From the NCBI GenBank assembly GCA_964540815.1, contig CAZIOH010000006.1, positions 1 to 64,000 on the forward strand: a DNA stretch of 64,000 nucleotides. Reading direction: 5' to 3'. This stretch comes from CAZIOH01 sp964540815 (GTDB lineage: Bacteria > Myxococcota_A > Polyangia > Fen-1088). The notes under the pieces were generated by a model, which made no database searches, was not told where the DNA came from, and saw nothing but the letters and a program-made list of their open reading frames with translations. The number at the start of each line of letters is the position of its first letter. The first letter of the stretch is position 1. Position numbers and translations under genes: made by a program. Shown piece by piece: positions 38,380-46,633 of this stretch.

Positions 38380-39747
38380 ATGACGATGACCAGCAGCCAC
38401 CCGAGCAGCAGCGCCGACGCCCCTCCGCGCTACGCGGATCTGCTGGCGCGCCTGCAGGAGGTGCGCAGGGTGGGGGTGTCGCTCGGGCTCGAGCGGGTGC
38501 GGGAGGTGCTGGGCGCGCTCGGCTCCCCGGAGCGGCGAGGGCGCTACGTGCAGATCGCCGGCACCAACGGCAAGGGTTCCACCGCGGCCATGATCGCGGC
38601 GCTGGTGCAGGCCGCCGGGCTTCGCACGGGGCTCTACACCTCGCCGCACCTGTCGCGCTTCACCGAGCGCATCCGGGTCGATGGCCGCGAGGTCGACGGC
38701 GATCGGCTGGCGCTGCTCGACCGGCGCATCCAGGCCACCGGCGTGCCCCTCACCTACTTCGAGGTGGCCACCGTCCTCGGCTTCCTGGCGTTCGCCGACG
38801 CGGGGATCGAGGTCGGGGTGCTCGAGACCGGGCTCGGTGGGAGGCTGGATGCCACCACGGCCGGCCCGGCGGTGGCCACCGCCATCACGGGGATCGCCTT
38901 CGATCACACCGAGCTCCTCGGGCACACCCTCGGCGCCATCGCCCGCGAGAAGGCGGGGATCGCCCGGCCGGGGATCCCCTTGTTTCTCGGGCCCATGCCG
39001 CCCGAGGCCGAGCGCGAGATCGCGCGGGTGGCCGAGCAGGTGGGGGCGCCGGTCCTTCGCCACGGCCAGGACTTCGCGTCGCCCGAGGTGCCGGCGGGCG
39101 GTCTCGCGGGCGCGCACCAGCGGGTGAACGCCGCGCTGGCGGTGGCGCTCTCCGGGGCCCTGCTGCGGGCGGCGGGCGTGGCCCCCCTCGCTCCGGACGC
39201 GGTCGCGCGGGCGCTGGCGGGGGTCCGGTGGCCGGGCCGGCTCGAGCGCGTGCCCCCCGACGTGCTCCTCGACTGCGCCCACAACCCCGACGGAGCCGCC
39301 GCGCTCGGCCGCCACCTCGATGCCTGCATCGAGGCGGAGCGGGCGGCGGGCCGCCGGCGTCCGCGGACGCTCGTCATCTCGGTGGTCGAGGGCAAGGACG
39401 CCGAGGCCATGCTCGGGCTTCTCGCCCCTCGCTTCGATCGGGTGTACGTCACACGCTCGTCGAGCGACCGCGCGATGGCGCCTGAGGAGCTGGCGGCCCT
39501 GGCGCCGCCCGCCCTCGGCGCCGCGGTGCACGTCGTGCCCGAGCCGATGGCGGCGCTGGCGGCGGCGCGCGCCGAGCCGCCGCCGTCGGGGGCGACCCTG
39601 GCCCGGGAGATCGTGGTGGCGGGGTCCATCTTCCTCGTCGGGGATCTGCGCGCGCGGCTGCTCGGCGAGCCCCTCGACCCCTTCCCGACATCGGACCCGA
39701 TGGCGCGCGGCGGCATGGCCCCGGCGCCGAATCCGCCCGCCGGCTGA
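38380..39747 (+). CDS. folC: Folylpolyglutamate synthase / dihydrofolate synthase
   Basis: FolC adds glutamate to dihydropteroate and extends the folate tail. The 455-aa protein has the P-loop AGTNGKGSTAAM, TSPHLSRFTERIRV, the ETGLGGRLDAT motif and the DHTELLGHTLGAIAREKAGI block, then LDCAHNPDGAAALG in the C-terminal domain. Located after accD on the same strand. Direct repeats of acgaaggtccg lie in the spacer at about 38320-38345. Its stop is immediately followed by the Fur-like site. Confidence 0.95.
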   Translation: MTMTSSHPSSSADAPPRYADLLARLQEVRRVGVSLGLERVREVLGALGSPERRGRYVQIAGTNGKGSTAAMIAALVQAAGLRTGLYTSPHLSRFTERIRVDGREVDGDRLALLDRRIQATGVPLTYFEVATVLGFLAFADAGIEVGVLETGLGGRLDATTAGPAVATAITGIAFDHTELLGHTLGAIAREKAGIARPGIPLFLGPMPPEAEREIARVAEQVGAPVLRHGQDFASPEVPAGGLAGAHQRVNAALAVALSGALLRAAGVAPLAPDAVARALAGVRWPGRLERVPPDVLLDCAHNPDGAAALGRHLDACIEAERAAGRRRPRTLVISVVEGKDAEAMLGLLAPRFDRVYVTRSSSDRAMAPEELAALAPPALGAAVHVVPEPMAALAAARAEPPPSGATLAREIVVAGSIFLVGDLRARLLGEPLDPFPTSDPMARGGMAPAPNPPAG

Positions 39748-39778
39748 AACGACTTTGAAAGTCGTTCTCAAAACGACT
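39748..39778 (+). promoter_or_regulatory. Fur-like operator upstream of feoAB
   Basis: Positions 39748-39766 form a perfect 9-1-9 palindrome, aacgactttgaaagtcgtt, and a third half-site (aaaacgact) follows at 39770-39778. Read in the 7-1-7 frame, 39756-39770 (tgaaagtcgttctca) matches 10 of 14 fixed positions of the Fur consensus. It ends 14 nt before the feoA start, so a bound repressor would block transcription or initiation when iron is plentiful. Confidence 0.8.
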
Positions 39779-39792
39779 AGAATTCGAGCACC

Positions 39793-40152
39793 ATGAGATT
39801 CGCCGAGCTCGGGCCTGGAGCGGTCGCCCGCGTGACCCGCGTGGGCGGGCAGGGGGCGTTTCGCCGCCGGCTGATGGAGCTCGGCATCCTCCCGGGCACC
39901 CGGCTCGCGCTCACCGGGATCGCGCCGCTCGGCGATCCGATGGAGCTGCTGGTCCGGGGCGCGAGCCTGTCGATTCGCCGGGCCGAGGCCCAGGAGGTCG
40001 AGGTGGTGCTCCTCGATCGCGACGAGCTGGCCCGCGAGCGCGGTGAGTCCCCGGCGAGCCGGCCCGATGACGCGGGGGCGCGCATCGCGGGCTCGGCCGA
40101 CCGCCGGCGGGCGAGCGCGTTTTCGCGCGCGCGGGTACGGGGCGCGCCGTGA
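39793..40152 (+). CDS. feoA: Ferrous iron transport protein A
   Basis: A 119-aa cytoplasmic SH3-like protein that supports FeoB. Residues 1-75 are the FeoA domain (ELGPGAVARVTRVGGQGAFRRRLMELGILPGTRLAL, ASLSIRRAEAQEVEV). The last 45 residues are a basic Ala/Arg-rich tail not usual for FeoA. The stop overlaps the feoB GTG by 4 nt. Starts 14 nt after a Fur-like operator. Confidence 0.93.
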   Translation: MRFAELGPGAVARVTRVGGQGAFRRRLMELGILPGTRLALTGIAPLGDPMELLVRGASLSIRRAEAQEVEVVLLDRDELARERGESPASRPDDAGARIAGSADRRRASAFSRARVRGAP

Positions 40153-42395
40153 CCGCGGTGGCCGCCCGGCTCGGCGCCGCGGACGGCGACGGTTCCCCGC
40201 CGGAGCCCCGGACCCGGGGCGCGCCGAGCGGGAGCCGCCTCGTGCTCGTCGTCGGAAATCCCAACGTCGGCAAGACCACCCTCTTCAACCGGCTGGCCGG
40301 TCAGCACGCCCGCATCGGCAACTACCCGGGCATCACGGTCGAGCGCCGGGTCGGGACGGTCAAGCCCTTCGAGGCCCCGCCCTTCGAGCTGGTGGACGTG
40401 CCCGGGACGTACTCGCTGGCGGCGCGCTCCGCCGAGGAGCAGCTGGCCATCTCGGCCATCCTCGGGCTCGGGGACAATCCGCGACCCGCACTTTGCCTGG
40501 TGGTGGTGGATGCCGGTCAGCTGGCGCGCAACCTCTACCTCTGCCTCCAGCTCATCGAGCTCGGTGTCCCGGTGGTGGTGGCCGTCAACATGATCGACGA
40601 GGTGGCCGACAACCCGCCCAACGTCAAGGCCCTCGCGGAATGGCTGGGGGTCCCGTGCGTGGCCACCAACGCCCGCAAGGGGCTCGGGCTGGTGGCGCTC
40701 ACGCGGACGCTGGCCGAGGCCCTCGACGCCCCGCCCATCGGTCGGGCGCAAGTCCCGTATCCGGCCGGGTTGCTGGAGGATGCCCGCCGCATCGGCGCGG
40801 AGGTCCCGCCGGCCTGGCTGGGGGGCGGGCCGACCTCGGTCGACGCGACCGGAGCGACCGGCGCCGCGCAGACCCAGGCGCTGGCCCTGTGGGCCCTGTC
40901 GAGCGTCGACGTGGACGACGAGCTCGAGAACATCCCGCGCGGGCTGCGCGAGCGCTGTCTGGCGGTGCGTGCCGAGCGGGCGAGCGATCCCACCCGGGAT
41001 CTCGATCTCGAGATCATCGGCAGCCGCTACGCCACCATCGACGCCCACCTGCCCGCGGTGTACCTCCGCTTCGTCACCAATCCCCCCAAGCCCAAGCTGT
41101 CCGGCCAGGTGGATCGCGTGCTCTTGCACCCGGTCCTCGGCTTCCTGACCTTTCTCCTCGTGATGCTGGTGGTCTTCCAGTCGCTGTTCTCCTGGTCCGA
41201 TCCGCTGATCCACTTCATCGAGTCCGCGTTCGCGTGGCTGGCGACGGCCATCCGCACCCACGCGCCCGCCGGCGCGGTGCGCGACCTCGTCACCGAGGGG
41301 GTGATCGGCGGGGTGGGCAACGTGGTGGTGTTCCTGCCGCAGATCCTGATGCTGTTCTTCTTCATCGGGATCCTCGAGGACAGCGGCTACATGGCCCGGG
41401 TGGCCTACCTCATGGACCGGGTGATGAAGGCGCTCGGTCTGCACGGGCGGGCCTTCGTGCCCATGCTGTCGGGCTTCGCCTGCGCGGTCCCGGCCATCCT
41501 CGCCACGCGCACCATGGAGCGCCAGCGTGACCGGCTGCTCACCATGCTGGTCATCCCGCTCATGACCTGCTCGGCGCGGTTGCCGGTGTACGGCCTCATC
41601 ATCGCGGCGCTGTTCTCGCCCCACCAGCGGGTCGGCTGGATCCCGGTGCAGAGCGGCCTGATGGTGGCGATGTACCTGTTCTCCCTGCTGACCACCCTCC
41701 TCGCCACCGCGATCCTCGGACGCACGGTGGTGCGGGCGCGCCGCATGCCGCTGCTGATCGAGCTGCCGCCGTACCGGCTGCCGAGCCTCGGCGGGACGGT
41801 GCGGGTGATGCTCGAGCGCGGGCTCGATTTCCTCAAGGGCGCGGGGACCATGATCCTCGGCTGCACGATGGTGTTGTGGCTCCTGCTGTCGTACCCCAAG
41901 GTGGGCGTGGGCGCGGGCGTGGGCGCGTCGACCCCGGGCTCCCCCCCTCCCGTGCGCACACCCACCGCCGAGACCGCCATCGAGCACAGCTTCGGGGGGC
42001 GCCTCGGCAAGGCCATCGAGCCCGCCATCGCCCCGCTCGGCTTCGACTGGAAGCTCGGGGTGGGCATCATCGGGGCGTTCGCCGCCCGCGAGGTCTTCGT
42101 GTCGACCATGGGGCTCGTGTACGGCCTCGGCGATCTGGATGAGGAGGCCAAGCCCTTGCGCCAGCGCCTGCGCGAGGAACGGCGCCCCGACGGCCGCTCG
42201 GTCTACACCCCGCTCGTGGGGCTGTCGCTGATGGTGTTCTTCGCCCTGTCGTGCCAGTGCATGAGCACCCTGGCGGTGGTGCGCCGGGAGACCCGCACGC
42301 TGCGCTGGCCCCTGTTCATGTTCGCCTACATGACCACGCTCGCCTACCTCGCGAGCCTGGTGCTCTACCAGGTCGGCCACCACCTCGGCCTCTGA
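40149..42395 (+). CDS. feoB: Ferrous iron transporter B
   Basis: FeoB imports Fe2+ across the inner membrane, driven by an N-terminal G domain. Of 748 aa, the G domain shows G1 GNPNVGKTT (about 36-44), the G2 region NYPGITVE, G3 DVPGTYSLAARS and G4 NMID. The membrane part has two gate regions, the first with GFACAVPAILATRTMERQRDR and LMTCSARLPVYGLII. About eight to ten membrane segments are visible. A short Gly/Val insert lies near 585. No feoC is evident downstream. Iron-dependent control through the site at 39748 is likely. Confidence 0.96.
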   Translation: MTAVAARLGAADGDGSPPEPRTRGAPSGSRLVLVVGNPNVGKTTLFNRLAGQHARIGNYPGITVERRVGTVKPFEAPPFELVDVPGTYSLAARSAEEQLAISAILGLGDNPRPALCLVVVDAGQLARNLYLCLQLIELGVPVVVAVNMIDEVADNPPNVKALAEWLGVPCVATNARKGLGLVALTRTLAEALDAPPIGRAQVPYPAGLLEDARRIGAEVPPAWLGGGPTSVDATGATGAAQTQALALWALSSVDVDDELENIPRGLRERCLAVRAERASDPTRDLDLEIIGSRYATIDAHLPAVYLRFVTNPPKPKLSGQVDRVLLHPVLGFLTFLLVMLVVFQSLFSWSDPLIHFIESAFAWLATAIRTHAPAGAVRDLVTEGVIGGVGNVVVFLPQILMLFFFIGILEDSGYMARVAYLMDRVMKALGLHGRAFVPMLSGFACAVPAILATRTMERQRDRLLTMLVIPLMTCSARLPVYGLIIAALFSPHQRVGWIPVQSGLMVAMYLFSLLTTLLATAILGRTVVRARRMPLLIELPPYRLPSLGGTVRVMLERGLDFLKGAGTMILGCTMVLWLLLSYPKVGVGAGVGASTPGSPPPVRTPTAETAIEHSFGGRLGKAIEPAIAPLGFDWKLGVGIIGAFAAREVFVSTMGLVYGLGDLDEEAKPLRQRLREERRPDGRSVYTPLVGLSLMVFFALSCQCMSTLAVVRRETRTLRWPLFMFAYMTTLAYLASLVLYQVGHHLGL

Positions 42396-42448
42396 CGCGC
42401 GCAGGCCATCCCTTCAAGAGTGCCGGGCGGCCTGCCGATGGGTGGGGG

Positions 42449-43132
42449 ATGCGCGTCGTCATGGGATGGATCCGCGCCGGCGGCGTCACCGCCTGCTTGG
42501 CCCTGGCCCTGGGGCTCGTCGGGGCTGCCGGCGCACGGGCTGCCGGGCCCGTGCCGGAGGCACCAGCGTCTCCCGCACAACCGGCGACGGCGGCCTCGAC
42601 GGCGACGGCGACGGCGACCCCCTCGACTGGCTTCGGCACCCGTCTTCCCTGGAAGACCGCCGCCGGGAAGGGCGGGCCGCGCCTCCTGTGGACGGGATTT
42701 CGGAGCTTACCGGATGGCCACGGCGCCGAGATCTGGCTGCAGACCTCGGGATCGGTCGAGGCCGAGACCCTCGCGCAGCCCGCGGGGGCAATCCTGAGGC
42801 TCAAGGGCTGCCGGAGCACCTTGCGCCACACGGACGCGCTGCCGCTCGAGACCCGCTACTTCGCCTCGTCGGTCTCGCGGGTGACGGTGGAGCGCCACGG
42901 GCGCGATCTCGACGTGCGGGTCGGGATGCAGGGGTCAGGTGGCCCCGTGGCGGCCACTCTCCCGTCCAGCCGGCGACAGGCCGGCCCCGACGGCAGCTTC
43001 TTCTGGATCTTCTCGTTCGTCGCTGCGCAGGCTCAACCGGCTGCGCAGGCTCAACCGGCTGCGCAGGCTCAACCGGCTGCGCATGCCTCGCCGTCACCCG
43101 CCCCCGGTCCGACCGCCTCGGCCGTGCCGTGA
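42449..43132 (+). CDS. Exported AMIN-like domain protein with AQAQPA repeats
   Basis: 227 aa. Signal peptide (MGWIRAGGVTACLALALGLVGAAGARA), then a Thr/Ala linker and a domain at about 70-165 (LLWTGFRSLPDGHGAEIWLQTSGSVEAETL, AILRLKGCRSTLRH, YFASSVSRVTVERHGRDLDVRV). This resembles the AMIN domain, a periplasmic peptidoglycan- or secretin-associated beta domain; the match is from pattern only. Three copies of AAQAQP follow and then a Pro/Ser-rich end. Followed 10 nt later by a large lipoprotein gene, possibly its partner. Confidence 0.7.
   Translation: MRVVMGWIRAGGVTACLALALGLVGAAGARAAGPVPEAPASPAQPATAASTATATATPSTGFGTRLPWKTAAGKGGPRLLWTGFRSLPDGHGAEIWLQTSGSVEAETLAQPAGAILRLKGCRSTLRHTDALPLETRYFASSVSRVTVERHGRDLDVRVGMQGSGGPVAATLPSSRRQAGPDGSFFWIFSFVAAQAQPAAQAQPAAQAQPAAHASPSPAPGPTASAVP
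43022..43084 (+). repeat. 18-bp perfect tandem repeat, 3.4 copies
   Basis: Three identical 18-bp units beginning gctgcgcag at 43022, 43040 and 43058, with a partial fourth. In frame they encode AAQAQP. Identical third-codon positions indicate recent expansion. Confidence 0.9.
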
Positions 43133-43142
43133 GAGCCTTCAC

Positions 43143-45593
43143 GTGAGAGCCTGCACGAGACCACGTGGCCCAGCCTGCGGCCAAGCTCCACCGGCAGCAC
43201 TGGTCGTGGTGTGGGGTGCGGCTGCCGCTCTGTTCGCCGCCGCCTGCGGTGGGGGTGGGGCCGCAGCACCGTACGTCGATCCGCATCCCATCGGAGACGG
43301 CGGTGGCCTCGCCGATCGCGTGATCCTCGAGGCCGGCGTCCGCGACGGGGCCGCGCCCGACGGGGGCGGAGGTGGAGTTGGCGGTGCCGGTCCCGGCGAC
43401 GCTGGCTCGAGCGATGCCATCGGTGATGGAGGCCAGCTGTCCACCACCTCCCTGGTCCAGGTCTCGCTCGATTTTCCCCTCTCGACCACGTTGCAGGTGG
43501 CGAGTGTCCGCTTCACACCGTCGGCCACGGTGTCCGTCACGACCGCGCTCGGAACCTCCGACGACGTCAAGTCGGTGGACGCCGAGCTCTGGACCGTCGA
43601 TCCAACCGGCGCAACCATGCCGACCAAGCTGTCGGTGACCCACCTCGTGCTCCTGCACCGGGGGACCACCTCGCCCGATGGCGGCGCAGGCGGCGCAGGC
43701 GGCGCAGGCGGCACTGGCAGCACTGGCAGCGGGGCCGGCGGGGCGGACAACCTCACCGACGGCTCGGTGCCGGGCCCTGGCGTCGCGATCGCCACCTTCA
43801 CCTTCGGCGATACCCCGGTCGACCTGTCGGGCCTCGCCACCGGGAGCTACGCCCTGCACCTCGTCGCCACCACCGCCCGGGGCGCGACCGGGACCGCCGA
43901 CGGCACGTTCCGGGTCGACGCGGGTCCGCTCATCCGGATCATCGCCCCGACGGTCGACCAGGCCAGCCGCGGCTCGGTGTTCGTGAGCGTCGAGGTCATC
44001 GATCCTTACTCCGACGTCCTGCCCAGCGTGGCCTTCAGCGTCTCCGACATCCCCATCACCTCGATCGCCCGCACCGACCACCTCTACGAGGCCACGGTCC
44101 TCGAGACCATCGCCACCCCGCCGCTCTCGGGGCAGCAGCTCCTCGAGGTGCGGGCCACGAACGCCGCGGGGGTGGCCGCCCACCCCGTGGTGGTGCGCTT
44201 CACCTTCGACGACGTGGGTCCGACCATCAGCAGCGCCGTGCCCGCGGTGAGCGATCTGATCGGTGGGATCGTCGAGCTCGCCGCCGACGTCGAGGACCCC
44301 TCCGGCGTGGATCCGCAGTCGGTGGTCGCGGTGGTCGCGCACGGGGATCAGCAGCTCACCGTTTCGCTCGATCGCGATCCCAGCAACCTCAAGCACTTCG
44401 CGCACCTCTTCGACACCCGGCGCCTCAGCGACAGCGTGCTCTATCCGACGCTCTCCTTCCGCGCCTCCGACCTCCCCGGCAACCAGTCGTCGATCGGGTA
44501 CACGGTGGCGGTCGACAACACGCCGCCGCTCGCCGATCTCGATCCTCCGCCCGACCTGCGCGCGCGCAAGAAGGTCGGGGCCACCTGGGTCTGCAGCTGG
44601 CCTTTCGATCCGCTCGGGACGGACGCCATCGACGAGGGCGATCTGGTGCGCCAGGTGTTCGATGTGCGCGCCCGGGTCGAGGACCAGGGGAACACCCCGG
44701 TGGCGGGCGGCGCGGACATCACGCCGGTGTCGCTGCTCGATCCCGCCCACGTCGAGCTCCTGGTCCTCGATGACACCGAGCAGGCGCTGGTGGTCGATAC
44801 CGACGGGGACGGCCTGTGCGACCAGGTGAACCCCAAGCTGGTGCCGACCACCACGCCGATGTCATCGTCGGATGCCCTCCTCGTCAACCTGGCGGTGGTG
44901 CCGAGGGCAGGGGCCGCGGACTTCACGCCGGATCCCAGCCTGGTGACCCCGGCCTTTCCCGACTGCGGTCCCGGCAACGACTCGGTGACGCCCGATCCGC
45001 TGTGCCGCACCACCGATCTCTCCATCGCGATCCCCGCCCGCGGGATCGACGTGCCCGCGGTGTGGACCATCCCCAAGGTGGTGCCGAGCGGCCTTCAGTG
45101 CGTGGGCAACCAGCTCGACGCCCTCGGCAACCACCTGGCCGACGGTCCGCTGTGCCTGGCGGTCCGGGCCTACGACAACCTCCACAACGTCCAGGTCTCG
45201 CGGGTGCTGCACGTGTGCCTCGACCACGACGGGGTGGGCGGCGAGTGCCCCTTCGCGACCGTGGCGACGGTCGACGGCGGCAACCCGGTGCGGCTCACGA
45301 CCGCCGCGCCCCACGGCCGCGCGACGGGCGATCGCGTGCTGGTCGGCGGCATCCCGGGCCTGCACGACGCCAACGGCCTGTGGCGGATCACCGTGCTCGG
45401 CCCGACCTCGTTCAGCCTCGACGGCAGCGCCACCCCTGCCCGCAGCGTGACCGGCGGTCAGTTCATGCCCTGGCCCTCGGCCTCCGATTGCACCGGCCGG
45501 CAAACCGCGGTGGCACCGGTGGCGGTCGACGACCACGCCGCATGCCGGCCGTGGCGTGCCTTCCCGAACGGCGAGCACCTGGAAGTCGACTGA
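43143..45593 (+). CDS. Large lipoprotein with Ig-like domains, function unknown
   Basis: 816 aa from GTG 43143. The signal (AALVVVWGAAAALFAAAC) ends in a lipobox-type AAAC followed by Gly, so it is probably lipid-anchored. Next is a Gly/Asp-rich linker, a beta domain, and a GGAGGAGG run coded by 9-bp repeats near 43680. At about 260-480 there are two to three Ig/cadherin-like repeats (IRIIAPTVDQASRGSVFVSVEV, GPTISSAVPAVSDLIGGIVELAADVED). The C-terminal half has paired Cys in loops (DCGPGNDSVTPDPLC). It lies just after the AMIN-like gene; the duplicated gtgagagcct at the junction (43129-43152) leaves a second possible GTG. Probably a cell-surface protein. Confidence 0.75.
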   Translation: MRACTRPRGPACGQAPPAALVVVWGAAAALFAAACGGGGAAAPYVDPHPIGDGGGLADRVILEAGVRDGAAPDGGGGGVGGAGPGDAGSSDAIGDGGQLSTTSLVQVSLDFPLSTTLQVASVRFTPSATVSVTTALGTSDDVKSVDAELWTVDPTGATMPTKLSVTHLVLLHRGTTSPDGGAGGAGGAGGTGSTGSGAGGADNLTDGSVPGPGVAIATFTFGDTPVDLSGLATGSYALHLVATTARGATGTADGTFRVDAGPLIRIIAPTVDQASRGSVFVSVEVIDPYSDVLPSVAFSVSDIPITSIARTDHLYEATVLETIATPPLSGQQLLEVRATNAAGVAAHPVVVRFTFDDVGPTISSAVPAVSDLIGGIVELAADVEDPSGVDPQSVVAVVAHGDQQLTVSLDRDPSNLKHFAHLFDTRRLSDSVLYPTLSFRASDLPGNQSSIGYTVAVDNTPPLADLDPPPDLRARKKVGATWVCSWPFDPLGTDAIDEGDLVRQVFDVRARVEDQGNTPVAGGADITPVSLLDPAHVELLVLDDTEQALVVDTDGDGLCDQVNPKLVPTTTPMSSSDALLVNLAVVPRAGAADFTPDPSLVTPAFPDCGPGNDSVTPDPLCRTTDLSIAIPARGIDVPAVWTIPKVVPSGLQCVGNQLDALGNHLADGPLCLAVRAYDNLHNVQVSRVLHVCLDHDGVGGECPFATVATVDGGNPVRLTTAAPHGRATGDRVLVGGIPGLHDANGLWRITVLGPTSFSLDGSATPARSVTGGQFMPWPSASDCTGRQTAVAPVAVDDHAACRPWRAFPNGEHLEVD

Positions 45594-45760
45594 GGCGAGG
45601 CTCTCGGGTCCCGGCCGGATCCGGAGGGCCAGCGAGCGCGTGTCCGAGGTCGAGTTCACCTCGATCCACTGAACGGACTTTCGTGGCGAGGGACGAGAGC
45701 CGGTGGACGGGCTCCCCTTCCCATTTCCCATCCCCTCGCCCCGCCAGAGAGGGTCGCTTT

Positions 45761-45781
45761 CTCGCGGATCTTCCGCGCGAG
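45761..45781. terminator. Hairpin between convergent genes
   Basis: ctcgcgga pairs with tccgcgcgag around a 3-nt loop with one bulge, between the lipoprotein stop (45593) and the minus-strand gene end (45789). No U-tract. It could mark the end of either transcript. Confidence 0.35.
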
Positions 45782-45788
45782 GATTTAC

Positions 45789-46613
45789 TCAGTGCGCGGG
45801 CGGCGGAGGGGGCGGGACGGGCGGTCCGGGGGGCGGCCGGGTACCGAGCGGGGTCGTCCCGAGCTCGGGAATGGGCGGCCCCGGCAGCGGTCGCTCCGAG
45901 CCGAGCGCGGCCAGCATGGCGTCCACCTTGGTCTTGCACGCCGGGGCGAGCTCGGCGGCGTGCTCCCCGAGGCAACGCGCGATGCGGCCCATGCCGGGCT
46001 TGACGCCCTTGCAGAACTTCTCCACGTCGGTCCCGCAGGCCGCGCGCATGTCGCTCATCTGGGCTTCCATCCTGGCGTGGGCGGGGCCACCGCCAGGGCC
46101 CCCGGGGCCCTTGTCCATGTGCCCGGGGCCGGGACCGGCCTCACCCTCGTGCGGCGCCGGTGGCGCCGAAGGCCCGTGCGGCGGTGGTGGTGGCGGTGGG
46201 CCCGGCGGGGGGCTCTTGCCAGGAGGCGCGGCGGAGGGCGCCGGTCGCTCGGGGCGCGCGGCCGGCGGCGGCGGGGCCTCGGCGGCTGGAGCGGCGGCCG
46301 TCGCCGCTGCCGTGGCTGCCGCCGCGCGCAGCTTCCACCCGCCGCGCTCGAGCGCCTGCTTGCATTCCAGCTGCAGCTCGTCCTGGTGACCGTGCAGGCA
46401 CCTCGCCAGCCGACCACCACCGGCCTCGACGCCGGCGCACAGCTTGTCGACGTCGGCCGCGCAGTTCTTGGCGATGAGGCTGCGCGAACCGGTGGCGGGA
46501 GGCGCCTCCGCGGCCCGTGACAGGGCCGCCCCGCCGGCGCCCGTGAGAGAGAGGGTCACGCCTGCCAGCAACGACCAGAAGCTGCGCATCACGAAGGGGT
46601 GTGTTCGATTCAT
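45789..46613 (-). CDS. Exported protein with two Cys-rich (FGFR-type) repeats
   Basis: 274 aa. Signal peptide (RSFWSLLAGVTLSLTGAGGAALSRA). Two copies of a four-Cys helical repeat are seen: NCAADVDKLCAGVEAGGGR... with RCL and ECK, and ACGTDVEKFCKGVKPGMGR... with RCL and ACK. This is the pattern of the Cys-rich GLG1/FGFR repeat, in which the Cys form disulfides. A long Pro/Ala/Gly linker joins them and a Pro-rich tail ends the protein. It is the third gene of the operon led by 50308-50952, starting 20 nt after the giant repeat protein, and so is likely to act with it outside the cytoplasm. Confidence 0.82.
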   Translation of the reverse strand: MNRTHPFVMRSFWSLLAGVTLSLTGAGGAALSRAAEAPPATGSRSLIAKNCAADVDKLCAGVEAGGGRLARCLHGHQDELQLECKQALERGGWKLRAAAATAAATAAAPAAEAPPPPAARPERPAPSAAPPGKSPPPGPPPPPPPHGPSAPPAPHEGEAGPGPGHMDKGPGGPGGGPAHARMEAQMSDMRAACGTDVEKFCKGVKPGMGRIARCLGEHAAELAPACKTKVDAMLAALGSERPLPGPPIPELGTTPLGTRPPPGPPVPPPPPPAH

Positions 46614-46633
46614 GGCTCGATTCCTCGAAGGTC

